NCBI RefSeq assembly: GCF_029582805.1
Contig: NZ_JAKKUT010000002.1
Span: forward strand, 248,001 to 312,000
Reading direction: 5' to 3'
Source of the DNA: Candidatus Synechococcus calcipolaris G9
GTDB taxonomy: Bacteria; Cyanobacteriota; Cyanobacteriia; Thermosynechococcales; Thermosynechococcaceae
DNA length: 64,000 bases
Made by a program: the position numbers and the translations under genes. Below are positions 16,896 to 25,249 of the stretch, one piece after another; the first letter of the stretch is position 1, and every line of letters begins with the position of its first letter. The notes below the pieces were generated by a model. It was not told where the DNA came from. It was given only the letters and a program-made list of their open reading frames with translations, and did no database searches.

Positions 16896-18194
16896 ATGCA
16901 ATTAAGTGAAAACGACTTCAGAGATTATCTCTTTAATAACCATAAGGATTCGATTTCAGACTTAATCCATGGAAAACGTGAGCCTGTTGAGTAGAATGGT
17001 GACGGATTCCCTCCAATAAGTCTTTTGCTGCAGCAAATTGTCGAGAGAAAGATCAATGAAATAATTGATGGACTTGAGTCGTTGGTTCTCTCCGCTAAAG
17101 AGCTAAGACTCAAAAAATCTGGCGATACAACAACACGTATAGATTTATTTGGGAATTCTGAATATATTGGACTTGCGATAATCGAGCTTAAAAAGTCGGG
17201 GCAAACTGAGAGACAAGCATTTACAGAGCTTCTGGCGTATGCTAATCACTTTTGTTCCATTTTTTCTGGTCTGACCGAACACGCAATTAATACTATTTTA
17301 ATTGCTCCAATGAAAACAAGGACAGTTAGAGATGCCTTTGTCCAGGAGGTACTAGGAAATAACAAATCCTCTGTAGCTCTTATCCCATCCGATGAAGAAG
17401 GGCAAATCAAGTTAACAGTATACTACCCAGATGAGTCATATTATCAATGGTTTGAAAACAATCTTTTAGATGACAGGTCTATGTATACTGTGGCTATAGC
17501 CTTTCAGGAGTTAGACGGCTGCATAGACACCGACAAGAACAATAATCAGAGGATACCTGATTACTCTAAAGAAGCTCTAAATACTATATCAAACTCCATT
17601 TCTCATCGGCTGGGATTTGAGGGTTTTCACTCTATCGTTTATGCCACTCAGTCGTGGGGTGAGATTAGTCAAGATTTCCTTTATCCAAATGTTATATACG
17701 CTGTTTTTGTAAACCCATTTGCTTCATTTAGAAACTCTTGCTATGAGGGGCAGATTTGCGGTGAGACAAGAGAGGGTAGAGTGTATGAAATTCAGTCAGT
17801 TTATGATCAGATCGATGAATCAGAAAGACAGTTCTGGCTTGAATCTTTGGAGTCTAACTTTCATGGGCTTGCCATCAGGATAGTCAAAGAAGAATTTGAT
17901 AAATGCTTCCTAAACACTAAGAAATCGAAAGTGAAATATGAAATTTCTCTTCCAGACTGGTATGACGTCAAAACAAGCATGATTAACTCTGTTTTTACGC
18001 ACAATCTTGAGATATACCAGACGGGGCTTCTGAGAAAAATATATTCAAATTATATTGCCTATATTTACGGTGTAAGTATGGATGAAATATTCTATTCGGA
18101 TGATTTACCTATATATTCCTATTATACGTTAAGGTCATCCCTTCCTGTTTGGGAAATACTTCGGGGACTTGGTGTTGGGCATGAGCATACCTAG
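16896..18194 (+). pseudogene. PD-(D/E)XK-like nuclease gene interrupted by an in-frame TAG
   Basis: One continuous frame runs from ATG 16896 (MQLSENDFRDYLFNN...) to the stop at 18192-18194, about 432 codons. It is broken by TAG at 16992-16994 (codon 33). After the TAG the frame resumes at once as NGDGFPPISLLLQQIVERK, so a Trp (TGG) or other codon was probably lost by one base change. The 389-residue remainder could start only at TTG 17025 or later. Residues about 60-80 carry TRIDLFGN followed by IIELKKSG, the D...(E)xK arrangement of restriction-endonuclease-like nucleases, on a strand-turn-strand as expected. The rest is unassigned. The coding sequence is visibly more AT-rich than the flanking core genes. 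It may be an old defence or mobile-element nuclease. A functional shortened product cannot be excluded. Confidence 0.6.
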
Positions 18195-18275
18195 CAAAAT
18201 ACTGCAATCGGATAAATTTTTCGCTGTGCTCCAAGTTTACCTGGGAGCGCGGTGGTTGATAGATTATTCTCCCGA

Positions 18276-18689
18276 TCAAGCAAGTGTCGATGAGGGAGGG
18301 ATCAGTTTAGTGGCAGCCGCAGCCAGTTTGAGGGCGATTGCTTTCTGGTCTTCCTTTGCCATCGGCCACCCTTCAATATCGGCGTGGTTAGGGTTATCAG
18401 GAAAGGGTTGGGCTGTCACTCTCAGGGATTCTACCAGGCAATTCTTGGTCAGAATATCCGATCGGCCGTGGAGGGTTCTCTGTTGTTGAGTCGCTACATT
18501 AACCCCTGCCTGCCAAATTTCCGCTTCCGTTGCATCCCGATGGCGCGTAACGGATAGTTCTTGGTAGGGATGGGGGATGAACAGATTAGGCTTTACAGTG
18601 CGATCGCTCCGAAACAGACTACTCTGCATCACGTAGCGGGCGAGTAACTCATTTTCCTCAACCGGGGAAATATTCTCTGGATCAAGCAT
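18276..18689 (-). CDS. unknown protein, third gene of the TIGR04255 cassette
   Basis: A 137-residue soluble protein I cannot assign to a named family. The N-terminal part (ENELLARYVMQSSLFRSDRTVKPNLFIP) is charged. The middle has EIWQAGVNVATQQQRTLHGRSD and the end has the striking FPDNPNHADIEGWP followed by a helix (KEDQKAIALKLAAAATKL). I recall similar GRAD...NPNHA...GWP proteins elsewhere in bacteria beside similar neighbours, but this is memory, not a search. It starts 6 bp after the stop of the preceding gene, so the three genes are clearly one operon. No catalytic motif, signal peptide or membrane segment. The N-terminal mobile region plus compact C-terminus would suit a small partner protein. 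Confidence 0.7.
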   Translation of the reverse strand: MLDPENISPVEENELLARYVMQSSLFRSDRTVKPNLFIPHPYQELSVTRHRDATEAEIWQAGVNVATQQQRTLHGRSDILTKNCLVESLRVTAQPFPDNPNHADIEGWPMAKEDQKAIALKLAAAATKLIPPSSTLA

Positions 18690-18695
18690 GAAACC

Positions 18696-19160
18696 TTAAT
18701 TCTTGGCTAAGGCAACTTCTTGAATTAAGCTGAGAAGCCGTTTAGGAATTTCCCCTAGAAATGGCTCTGAGCCACGCGGATCGCTGTTTCCTAGAAGAGC
18801 CGCGTAATAGAGAATGCCTTCGGGACTGACGCTGACGGAGATCGTCCAATGGGGATCGCGGTACCAGTCTAGGGTTAGGTGGCCATCTGGTTCTGCCCCC
18901 ACAGAAGGTAAGGGAAACCCCAGAGGCAGTACCTGAATCACCGCATAAGCATAATTCAGAGTTGCTTCTTTTACAGGGAACGCATCATAGCCATCCCAGT
19001 TAGGGGTTCTACACTCTGCCCAAGTCCTTGCAAGCTCTTCAATTGCAGGTTGCTTGCTAAAGGCGGCGGTTTGGGAGAAGTACTGCTGATTGACTCGTCT
19101 GACTTGGTCAATATAAACAGCCGTAGAGCTAACGCCTCTGGGTAGAATGGCTGTGGTCAT
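18696..19160 (-). CDS. unknown protein, second gene of the TIGR04255 cassette
   Basis: A 154-residue protein without a family name I can give. Visible features are TPNWDGYDAFPV (residues about 53-64), a helix, PLPSVGAEPDGHLTLDWYRDP (about 84-104), then WTISVSVSPEGILYYAALLG, a run of alternating beta strands, and a final helix. The pattern N-W-D-G-Y...P-D-G-x-L-x-L-x-W...S-V-S reads as a compact beta-rich domain. Its ATG overlaps the end of the upstream TIGR04255 gene by four bases (ATGA), and six bases separate it from the next gene, so translation is coupled. No catalytic residues are obvious. Confidence 0.72.
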   Translation of the reverse strand: MTTAILPRGVSSTAVYIDQVRRVNQQYFSQTAAFSKQPAIEELARTWAECRTPNWDGYDAFPVKEATLNYAYAVIQVLPLGFPLPSVGAEPDGHLTLDWYRDPHWTISVSVSPEGILYYAALLGNSDPRGSEPFLGEIPKRLLSLIQEVALAKN

Positions 19161-19945
19161 GATGTGGCTCCAAATCGTTTGAGGGCATAGCTAGTAATGC
19201 AGCTAAAGAAGACCTTATTCTTAAGCCAGCGCATTTCTTGGAGTCCTTGGGCCAAGGTATCCTGATCTAATTTAAGCAACTCCTGAGTGAAAACGTCGAT
19301 ATCAACAATTAAGGCTCGTCCATCAGTGGGATCTGCACCAGCAGGCTGGATAGTTCTAACCCAGTTGATGGAGTAGGAGTAGCCAGGAATAGGGTAGGTG
19401 TCTTGATGAAAGAAGGACTCGGCTGTGAGTTCTACCCCTGATGGGGGAGCGGGGATGGTAGTGAGGTAATGGGATGGCTGTTCACCATCATCCAGGGGAA
19501 TGCGGTTGATGTAACGCACGCCTAGGCGTTGAATCACGGTTGGCTCAGCTAATTCCAGGAAAATATGCCAAAATCGCAGGGCTTCGGTTTGAAATCTGTC
19601 CCAGTCTTCGTAGGGTTCTAATCGGCTAAAAGCAACTCCGTTAAGGGTGAACTGTGCCACATGGCGATTCTGCTCATCTTGGAGGCGAAAACCACTCCAC
19701 TGTCTCTGCTGGAAGAACTCGGAAAAACCATCAGGTGTAGCCATTGCACCCAACTGGATATCTTGCTGAGGTTGAAGGATGGGATAGTCAGGTAAACGCT
19801 GGGTCAGTTCTGCTTGAAGAGCTTCAGGTTCCAGCTTTTTGCCCGCATGGGCCTGCCAATGAATTACCGCCTCAATACTGGGGGCAGCTTTCAGGGCAGG
19901 AAATTCCTCATTGAGGTTGAGGCTGAACTTGGGCAGCGGACTCAT
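19157..19945 (-). CDS. TIGR04255-family protein, first gene of a three-gene operon
   Basis: A 262-residue protein matching the sporadically distributed TIGR04255 family as I remember it. It has an N-terminal APSIEAVIHW strand, a middle FRLQDEQNRHVAQFTLNG then AFSRLEPYEDW segment, and RLGVRYINRI in the centre. The family has no experimentally assigned function known to me and is scattered across unrelated bacteria, often in variable regions, which suggests horizontal spread. The protein is soluble and mixed alpha/beta. The two downstream genes overlap or abut it, so all three are probably made together. The operon is divergent from the Mrp fragment, with a tnpB scrap between them. Confidence 0.8.
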   Translation of the reverse strand: MSPLPKFSLNLNEEFPALKAAPSIEAVIHWQAHAGKKLEPEALQAELTQRLPDYPILQPQQDIQLGAMATPDGFSEFFQQRQWSGFRLQDEQNRHVAQFTLNGVAFSRLEPYEDWDRFQTEALRFWHIFLELAEPTVIQRLGVRYINRIPLDDGEQPSHYLTTIPAPPSGVELTAESFFHQDTYPIPGYSYSINWVRTIQPAGADPTDGRALIVDIDVFTQELLKLDQDTLAQGLQEMRWLKNKVFFSCITSYALKRFGATS

Positions 19946-20011
19946 GGTGGCTGATTAAGGGTTCTGAGTGTGGATTATATCGGTTGGTAACTAGCTACTA
20001 CAATGTGAGAC

Positions 20012-20077
20012 ATGGAAAAAGCCTATCGTTACCACTTCTATCCCGCACCAGAACAGGACAATCTCTTTTTATGTTAA
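20012..20077 (+). mobile_element. 5' remnant of an IS200/IS605-type tnpB
   Basis: ATG 20012 begins MEKAYRYHFYPAPEQDNL and stops at TAA 20075-20077. MEKAYRYRFYP-x-x-EQ-x-x-L is the characteristic N-terminus of cyanobacterial IS605-family TnpB proteins. Identity is lost after about 18 residues, and the last codons overlap the start codon of the mrpC-like gene. The rest of tnpB, any tnpA and the element's right end are absent. The junction is therefore a deletion or rearrangement scar. Confidence 0.6.
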
Positions 20078-20421
20078 ATGGACTGATACTAGATGGGTTA
20101 GTACTGGCAACGATTCTATTGGGTTTTTTAGGGATCATTCTTAAAAAAAACCTGATGATGAAAATTATTGCCATGGATGTGATGAGTACCGGCGTGATTG
20201 CCTACTATGTGTTAATTGCAGCCCGGGGTGGTCAATTCACACCCATTTTTAAGCCCGATCGGGATGTAGCCTACGCCGATCCCGTTCCCCAAGCAGTAAT
20301 TTTGACGGCGATCGTCATTGGTTTTTCCATGCAAACCCTGATGCTGGTGGCGGCAATGAAACTGGCACGGGATAACCCCACCCTGGAAACCCAGGAAATT
20401 GATAAGCAAACCACGCCATGA
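20071..20421 (+). CDS. mrpC: Mrp-type Na+/H+ antiporter subunit C (NuoK-like)
   Basis: A 116-residue protein with three membrane helices, homologous in layout to MrpC/MnhC and to the NuoK/NdhE subunit of complex I. The segment GFLGIILKKNLMMKIIAMDVMSTGVIAYYV shows the helix 1-2 junction, and PVPQAVILTAIVIGFS is the conserved helix 3 start of the family (P-Q-A-L/V-x-L-T-A-I-V-I). It belongs to a multi-subunit antiporter that normally includes subunits A, B, D, E, F and G. Here only C and D are present. ATG 20071 gives the family start. The in-frame TTG 19984 would add residues overlapping tnpB-derived sequence and is rejected. It overlaps mrpD by four bases. Confidence 0.85.
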   Translation: MLNGLILDGLVLATILLGFLGIILKKNLMMKIIAMDVMSTGVIAYYVLIAARGGQFTPIFKPDRDVAYADPVPQAVILTAIVIGFSMQTLMLVAAMKLARDNPTLETQEIDKQTTP

Positions 20422-21899
20422 TTCCTGCCCTGAGCCTTGAAAACGTTACGATCGCCTGGGTCATATTGCCCTTTTTTGTCGGTTTGACCATCTATCTTTT
20501 TCCCAAAATTGATCGTCCCGCCGCCCTTTTGGTGGCGACCCTATCGGGATTCTATGGACTAGGGCGATTGGTTTCGCCAACCCCCCTCACCCTGGAACTC
20601 CTGGATAACTTTGGTGTCAGTCTCCGGGTGGATACCCTGAGTGGCTACTTTATTTTGACCAATGCCATCGTCACGGCATCGGTGATTCTCTACAGTTGGC
20701 CCCAGGGGAAAACGGTCTTTTTCTATACTCAGGTGATGATGCTCCATGGCAGTGCTAACGCGGCCTTTATCTGCAATGACCTCCTCAGTCTCTATGTGAA
20801 CTTAGAGGTCTTGAGTTTAGTGGTGTTTCTATTGGTTGCCTATCCCCGCAGCGATCGCTCCATTTGGGTGGCTTTACGTTACCTGTTTATCAGTAATACG
20901 GCAATGCTTTTTTACCTGATGGGTACAATTTTGGTTTACCAGGCCAATAATTCCTTTAGGTTTGAGGGTTTAGGAGCTGCGTCCCCAGAGGCGATCGCCC
21001 TGATTTTGCTGGCTCTTTTTACCAAGGGGGGAATTTTCCTGTCAGGGTTATGGTTGCCCCTGACAAATTCCGAATCCGAGGCGGCGGTGTCGGCTCTGAT
21101 GGCAGGGGTGGTGGAAAATGTCGGTATTTTTTCCCTATTAAGGGCGGCCCAAAACCTGGAACAAATTAGCGTAGTGGTCGGCATTTTTGGTGTAGCTACG
21201 GCTTTTTTGGGACTGAGTTTCGCCATTTTTGAGCAAAATATTAAGCGGCTCTTGGCCCTGAGTACCATTTCCCAACTGGGTTGGATTTTAGTGGCTCCGG
21301 CGGTGGGTGGCATCTATGCCCTGGCCCATGGATTGGCTAAATCATCCCTATTTTTAACCGTTGGTAATGTTCCCCAACCCACCCTCCCCCATCTAAAACA
21401 ACAGCCCATGGCCCGTTCCATCTACCTCCCCCTGGCGATCGCGGCCCTATCTATTGCCGGATGCCCTCTTTTGGCTGGATTTGGGGCAAAAATGTTGACC
21501 CTAGATCGGGTGCTTCTTTGGCAAGAAATCGCCTTAAACATTGCGGCAGTGGGCACGGCGATCGTCTATTCCAAGCTTATTTTCCTGCCCAGCAATAATC
21601 AAACACCCCCTGGGGAGGGTTCCCTATTATCCGGCTATGGACCGGCGATCGGGTTACTGTTATTGAGTTTATTGGCCGCCAATGGCTTATCCCTAGCCGC
21701 CTATACCCCTGAGAATCTCTTAAAAGCCTTCGTCATTCTTGGCTTCGGGGGCATCCTTTATGGTGTAGGCATTCGTCGCCTTAGGGTTCGTCTTCCCCGC
21801 CTCCTAGAGCAGTTTGATCATTTAATTGGGGCGATGAGTTTAATTTTAATGCTTCTGTTTTGGATGACCTTTGTTTTGGATGATGTGGGTCTAGGATAG
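20418..21899 (+). CDS. mrpD: Mrp-type antiporter subunit D (NuoM/NdhD-like)
   Basis: A 493-residue membrane protein with about 14 helices, of the proton-conducting complex I/Mrp D family. YVNLEVLSLVVFLLVAYP carries the Glu in helix 5 that corresponds to the essential Glu of NuoM/MrpD. The conserved central Lys helix falls in LFTKGGIFLSGLWLPL. KRLLALSTISQLGWIL is a typical NuoM-like stretch. The start ATG overlaps the mrpC stop (ATGA). The protein looks full length, ending 32 bp before an IS982 element. In complete cyanobacterial Mrp operons further subunit genes follow here. They are missing, so the two subunits may be nonfunctional alone or cooperate with genes elsewhere. Confidence 0.85.
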   Translation: MIPALSLENVTIAWVILPFFVGLTIYLFPKIDRPAALLVATLSGFYGLGRLVSPTPLTLELLDNFGVSLRVDTLSGYFILTNAIVTASVILYSWPQGKTVFFYTQVMMLHGSANAAFICNDLLSLYVNLEVLSLVVFLLVAYPRSDRSIWVALRYLFISNTAMLFYLMGTILVYQANNSFRFEGLGAASPEAIALILLALFTKGGIFLSGLWLPLTNSESEAAVSALMAGVVENVGIFSLLRAAQNLEQISVVVGIFGVATAFLGLSFAIFEQNIKRLLALSTISQLGWILVAPAVGGIYALAHGLAKSSLFLTVGNVPQPTLPHLKQQPMARSIYLPLAIAALSIAGCPLLAGFGAKMLTLDRVLLWQEIALNIAAVGTAIVYSKLIFLPSNNQTPPGEGSLLSGYGPAIGLLLLSLLAANGLSLAAYTPENLLKAFVILGFGGILYGVGIRRLRVRLPRLLEQFDHLIGAMSLILMLLFWMTFVLDDVGLG

Positions 21900-21931
21900 T
21901 GTCCTGCCAGTCCCTAAGCTAGTTTACTACC

Positions 21932-22900
21932 TAACGTGAGTTCTGGATAAGAAAGGTTGAGAGCCGTAGGCTGAAATAAGCAAACAATTCAGCAACTCCC
22001 ACCCCTATGTCTAGCTTAGAAGACCTTTTCTGCTCAGTCGATGACTTCTGCCAACGTTTTGAACCCCAATGGCAACAGCAACTTTTGCACAGTGGGCTAC
22101 AAACCCGGAAGCGGAGCCGACAACTGTGCCTGAGCGAAATCATGACGATTGTAATTGCTTTTCACCAGCAGGGCTACCGCACGTTCAAGGACTACTACAC
22201 CAAGCACGTTTGTCGCTACTGGCACAAGGCGTTCCCGGATTTGGTGAGCTATCCCCGCTTTATCAGTTGGTTGCCTTCGCTGTTATTGCCATTGTCTGCC
22301 TACCTGCGGTCTTGCTTTGGGCAATGCAGTGGGATTAGCTTCATGGACTCAACCAGCCTGAAGGTTTGCCACAATCGCCGCATCAAGCAGCACAAAGTGT
22401 TTGATTTGTTCGCCGAGCGGGGCAAGACTTCGGTGGACTGGTTCTTCGGTTTCAAACTCCATTTAGTTGTGAATGACAAAGGGGAATTGCTCAACTTTAC
22501 CCTGACTCCTGGCAACACCGATGATCGGACTCCTGTCCCCAAGCTGCTGCAACGGCTCTTCGGCAAGGTATTCGCCGACAAAGGCTACGTCTCGCAAACG
22601 TTGGCAAAACAACTCTTGCAGCAGACCGGGGTGCAGTTAATCACCAAGTTTCGGCGCAATATGAAGAATCGCTTCCTCAAGCTCAATGACCGTTTGCTGT
22701 TGCGAAAGCGAGCCATTATCGAGACCATCATCGACCAGTTAAAGAACATTTCCCAGATCGAGCACTCCCGGCATCGCTCCCCGGTTAACTTCCTGGTCAA
22801 CCTGGTTGGGGGATTAATTGCCTACTGCCACCAGCCGAAAAAGCCCTCGATTGCACTTGACTCAAACTTGCTCCCCTAGGCTTATCCGTAACTGACGTTA
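21932..22900 (+). mobile_element. IS982-family insertion sequence, apparently complete (969 bp)
   Basis: The ends carry 20-base imperfect inverted repeats. TAACGTGAGTTCTGGATAAG (21932-21951) matches the reverse complement of 22881-22900 (TAACGTCAGTTACGGATAAG) at 17 of 20 positions. A single transposase gene fills the interior. No convincing target-site duplication is visible on the flanks, so the insertion is old or one flank has been rearranged. Confidence 0.82.
22007..22879 (+). CDS. IS982-family DDE transposase
   Basis: A 290-residue transposase, the normal length for the family. The catalytic acidic triad can be read as Asp114 in FMDST, Asp191 in FADKGYVS and Glu239 in [11 protein letters not shown]. 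The N-terminal [23 protein letters not shown] motif and C-terminal [19 protein letters not shown] are standard IS982 signatures. The gene has no internal stop and both inverted repeats flank it, so it may still be active. It lies 3' of the mrpD gene and 150 bp before the HcyBio gene, on the same strand. Confidence 0.93.
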   Translation: MSSLEDLFCSVDDFCQRFEPQWQQQLLHSGLQTRKRSRQLCLSEIMTIVIAFHQQGYRTFKDYYTKHVCRYWHKAFPDLVSYPRFISWLPSLLLPLSAYLRSCFGQCSGISFMDSTSLKVCHNRRIKQHKVFDLFAERGKTSVDWFFGFKLHLVVNDKGELLNFTLTPGNTDDRTPVPKLLQRLFGKVFADKGYVSQTLAKQLLQQTGVQLITKFRRNMKNRFLKLNDRLLLRKRAIIETIIDQLKNISQIEHSRHRSPVNFLVNLVGGLIAYCHQPKKPSIALDSNLLP

Positions 22901-23027
22901 AACAAGCATGTGTAATGATATCGTCTGTCATCAGGCTTACTTCCTCTCCAAATACAAGACCATCAAGAAACGCTAAGGTAAGCTTGAAAGCATCATCTCG
23001 TCCCCAAAAATGGAGATAGCTCAAACC
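22901..23027 (-). pseudogene. possible gene fragment cut by the IS982 element
   Basis: Between the IS right end and the next gene, the minus strand reads IGLSYLHFWGRDDAFKLTL then AFLDGLVFGEEVSLMTDDI and ITHAC right up to the inverted repeat. The composition is protein-like (balanced, amphipathic), but I do not recognise the family and no start codon is in a convincing place. It could be the remains of a gene whose other part was lost when the IS inserted. Chance open reading cannot be ruled out. Confidence 0.25.
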
Positions 23028-23028
23028 T

Positions 23029-24231
23029 ATGGTGGCAACCCGAACGATTGCGGAAATTAATGAAAAAATTCTTGCGGGTCGAGCCACCGTCTGGACAATA
23101 GATGAGCTTAAGGCAAGGATTTCGGCAGGAAACTATGGCCAAGTTTTTAAGCAAGTGGATGTAATTACCACCGGTATCTTTGAACCCATGGAGGCCTCCG
23201 GGGCAATGCTCAACTTAGGGCCCACGGATCCCCCCATTAAGTTGCGACAATGTTGGTTAGAGGGTGTCCCTGCCTATACCGGCTTTGGGGCAGTGGATCT
23301 ATTTTTGGGGGCTGCCCAGGCGATGGAACTGGGGGCAGAACTTGCGGAGGGGGATCAACAGCGGGAGCGGGGGGGTGGCCATGTCATCGCTGATTTGATT
23401 GCGGGTAAGGTGATTCCGGTGCGGGCGGTGGGGCAAGTGACCGACTGCTATCCCCGGGCTACCCTGGAAACCACGATCACCAAGGATACGGTGAATCAAT
23501 TTTATCTCTATAATCCTCGGAACCTCTATCAGAATTTTATTGTTGGTGTCAATGGCGGCGATCGCCTCCTCCATACCTACCTCGGCCCTCTACAACCCCA
23601 ACTGGGAAATGCAGTCTATGCCCATGCGGGTGCGGTATCTCCCCTGCTCAATGATCCCCATTTACGCCTCATTGGTGTGGGAACACGCATTTTTCTGGGG
23701 GGGGGGATTGGCTATATCTCCTGGGAAGGAACGCAACATTTTCCCCTGCAAAAACGCCTCGCCAACGAAACGCCCATTGGCCCGGCCGCAACCGTTGCCC
23801 TCATTGGTGATGCGAAACACATGGATGCCCATTGGGTTCGGGGCTGCTACTTCAAACACTATGGCCCTTCGCTCATGTTGGGGGTTGGCATCCCATTGCC
23901 CGTTCTGGATGAACAGGTCATTGCCCACTGTGCCATTCAAGATAATGATGTGGTTGCTCCGGTCATTGATTTTTCCATTCCCCGACGAGTTCGGCCCACC
24001 TTTGGCTTGGTCAGCTATGCACAACTCAAATCTGGAAAAATCAAAATTGAAGGCAAAACGGTGCGTACCGCCCCCCTCAGCAGTATCTACTTTGGTCGTC
24101 AAATTGCCACCCTGCTCAAGGACTGGATTCTCAAGGGAGATTTTACCCTCACGGAACCCGTTGCCCCCTTACCCAGCGATCGCCCGTTTTTGCCCCAACA
24201 AACTTGGGCGACTACGACGACATTGGAGTAA
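23029..24231 (+). CDS. homocysteine biosynthesis protein (HcyBio, DUF39)
   Basis: A 400-residue protein of the HcyBio/DUF39 family. The archaeal relative is linked to making homocysteine by sulfide addition to aspartate semialdehyde, and that function is established for methanogens, not for cyanobacteria. Typical stretches are KQVDVITTGIFEPMEASGAMLN, the Gly-rich GAVDLFLGAAQAM, LIGVGTRIFLGGGIGYISWEGTQH and a GDAKHMD loop. The archaeal protein carries a C-terminal CBS or ferredoxin-like extension in some cases. None is present here. No membrane segment. The stop is adjacent to the rbgA stop, so the two are strictly convergent with no space for a separate terminator. Confidence 0.85.
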   Translation: MVATRTIAEINEKILAGRATVWTIDELKARISAGNYGQVFKQVDVITTGIFEPMEASGAMLNLGPTDPPIKLRQCWLEGVPAYTGFGAVDLFLGAAQAMELGAELAEGDQQRERGGGHVIADLIAGKVIPVRAVGQVTDCYPRATLETTITKDTVNQFYLYNPRNLYQNFIVGVNGGDRLLHTYLGPLQPQLGNAVYAHAGAVSPLLNDPHLRLIGVGTRIFLGGGIGYISWEGTQHFPLQKRLANETPIGPAATVALIGDAKHMDAHWVRGCYFKHYGPSLMLGVGIPLPVLDEQVIAHCAIQDNDVVAPVIDFSIPRRVRPTFGLVSYAQLKSGKIKIEGKTVRTAPLSSIYFGRQIATLLKDWILKGDFTLTEPVAPLPSDRPFLPQQTWATTTTLE

Positions 24232-25137
24232 CTATTGCGGAGTAATTATTTCTGGTATTTCAGGGGATAGGGAACTGGCCCTAGGTAAACTCGCTTCAAT
24301 GGGGGGCATTTCCAGGGCGATCGCCCCCAAGATACCCTTACGAAAATCCTGAAGAATTTGCCGACTGGCCTGCTCTAATCGTCCATGGAATCGTTCTTCT
24401 GACAAGCGATAGACATAGGCTTCCCCATTGTCATCCCCCAATGGCACCCGGTAGCGATCGCCCAAAGCCGAGGCGTGATTGAGTTGAATCAGACAATTGA
24501 CCAAAGCCGCCGCAATCAAATAATCATCGTAGGCCGCCTGGCCAATATCATCACACATGGCCAATTTTGCCGCCGCCGTTTGATCAGTGAGATTGGCCGG
24601 TAGGACTCCAGGGGTATCCAGCAGTTCCAAGGATGGGGAGACCCGCACCCACCGTAATTGCCGCGTCACTCCAGGCCGAGCTTCACTATTAACGACCCGG
24701 CGTTTGAGCAGTCGATTAATCAGGGCCGATTTCCCCACATTGGGAAAACCCAAAACTACCGCCCGCACGGGCCGAGGTGCCATGCCGCGATCGCGCCGTC
24801 GTTGATTAACGGCAATACCTGCCTGTTGGGCTGCCTTTGCCACGGCCATCACCCCTTCCCCCTTTTGGGCATTGGTAAAAAATGGCTGCTCTCCCCGCTC
24901 CTTAAACCATCGCTGCCAGGCCTGCTGCACCCCATCGGAGATGGTATCTACCCGATTTAAGATCAGCACATGCTGTTTTTGTCCGACCCACTGCTTCATT
25001 TTAGGATGGTGGCTGGCCAAAGGAATTCGGGCATCTCGCATCTCTAGCACCACATCCACATGGCGCAATTGCTGCTGAAGGGCCCGCTCTGCCTTGGCAA
25101 TATGGCCGGGATACCACTGAATTAAGGGAGTTGCCAT
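24232..25137 (-). CDS. rbgA: ribosome biogenesis GTPase RbgA (YlqF)
   Basis: A 301-residue circularly permuted GTPase that helps mature the 50S ribosomal subunit. The permuted motif order is visible: G4 LNRVD (60-64) comes before G1 GFPNVGKSA (130-138), then the G2 Thr158 in GVTRQ and G3 DTPG (174-177). The N-terminal IQWYPGHIAKA is the family hallmark. The C-terminal helical domain binds RNA. The start at ATG 25137 matches that hallmark. An upstream in-frame start would add 22 unrelated residues. Confidence 0.93.
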   Translation of the reverse strand: MATPLIQWYPGHIAKAERALQQQLRHVDVVLEMRDARIPLASHHPKMKQWVGQKQHVLILNRVDTISDGVQQAWQRWFKERGEQPFFTNAQKGEGVMAVAKAAQQAGIAVNQRRRDRGMAPRPVRAVVLGFPNVGKSALINRLLKRRVVNSEARPGVTRQLRWVRVSPSLELLDTPGVLPANLTDQTAAAKLAMCDDIGQAAYDDYLIAAALVNCLIQLNHASALGDRYRVPLGDDNGEAYVYRLSEERFHGRLEQASRQILQDFRKGILGAIALEMPPIEASLPRASSLSPEIPEIITPQ

Positions 25138-25185
25138 AGAAATTTTAGACACCAGACGAAAGGAGGGCCATGGAACCATCATAGG

Positions 25186-25217
25186 AAAAAGACCCGCCCC
25201 CATGATGAAGGCAGGTC
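25186..25217 (-). terminator. intrinsic terminator of psbA
   Basis: On the minus strand GACCTGCC pairs with GGCGGGTC (8 pairs, one G-U) around an 11-base loop, followed directly by TTTTTCC. It ends about 60 bases before the rbgA start codon on the same strand and 33 bases after the psbA stop, so it should insulate rbgA from strong psbA transcription. Confidence 0.8.
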
Positions 25218-25249
25218 AGATTCGAGAATAGAAGTTGGGCGTTTAAGCT

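Noticed and set aside
18169-18489. Plus-strand frame overlapping the end of the nuclease gene and the TIGR04255 cassette
   Set aside because: It lies antisense to the cassette's third gene and has no independent coding signs.
19984-20070. Upstream extension of mrpC to TTG 19984
   Set aside because: The added residues would be translated from tnpB-derived and intergenic sequence and do not resemble MrpC.
21921-22911. Target-site duplication of the IS982 element
   Set aside because: Bases on both sides of the inverted repeats do not match at 7-9 bp.
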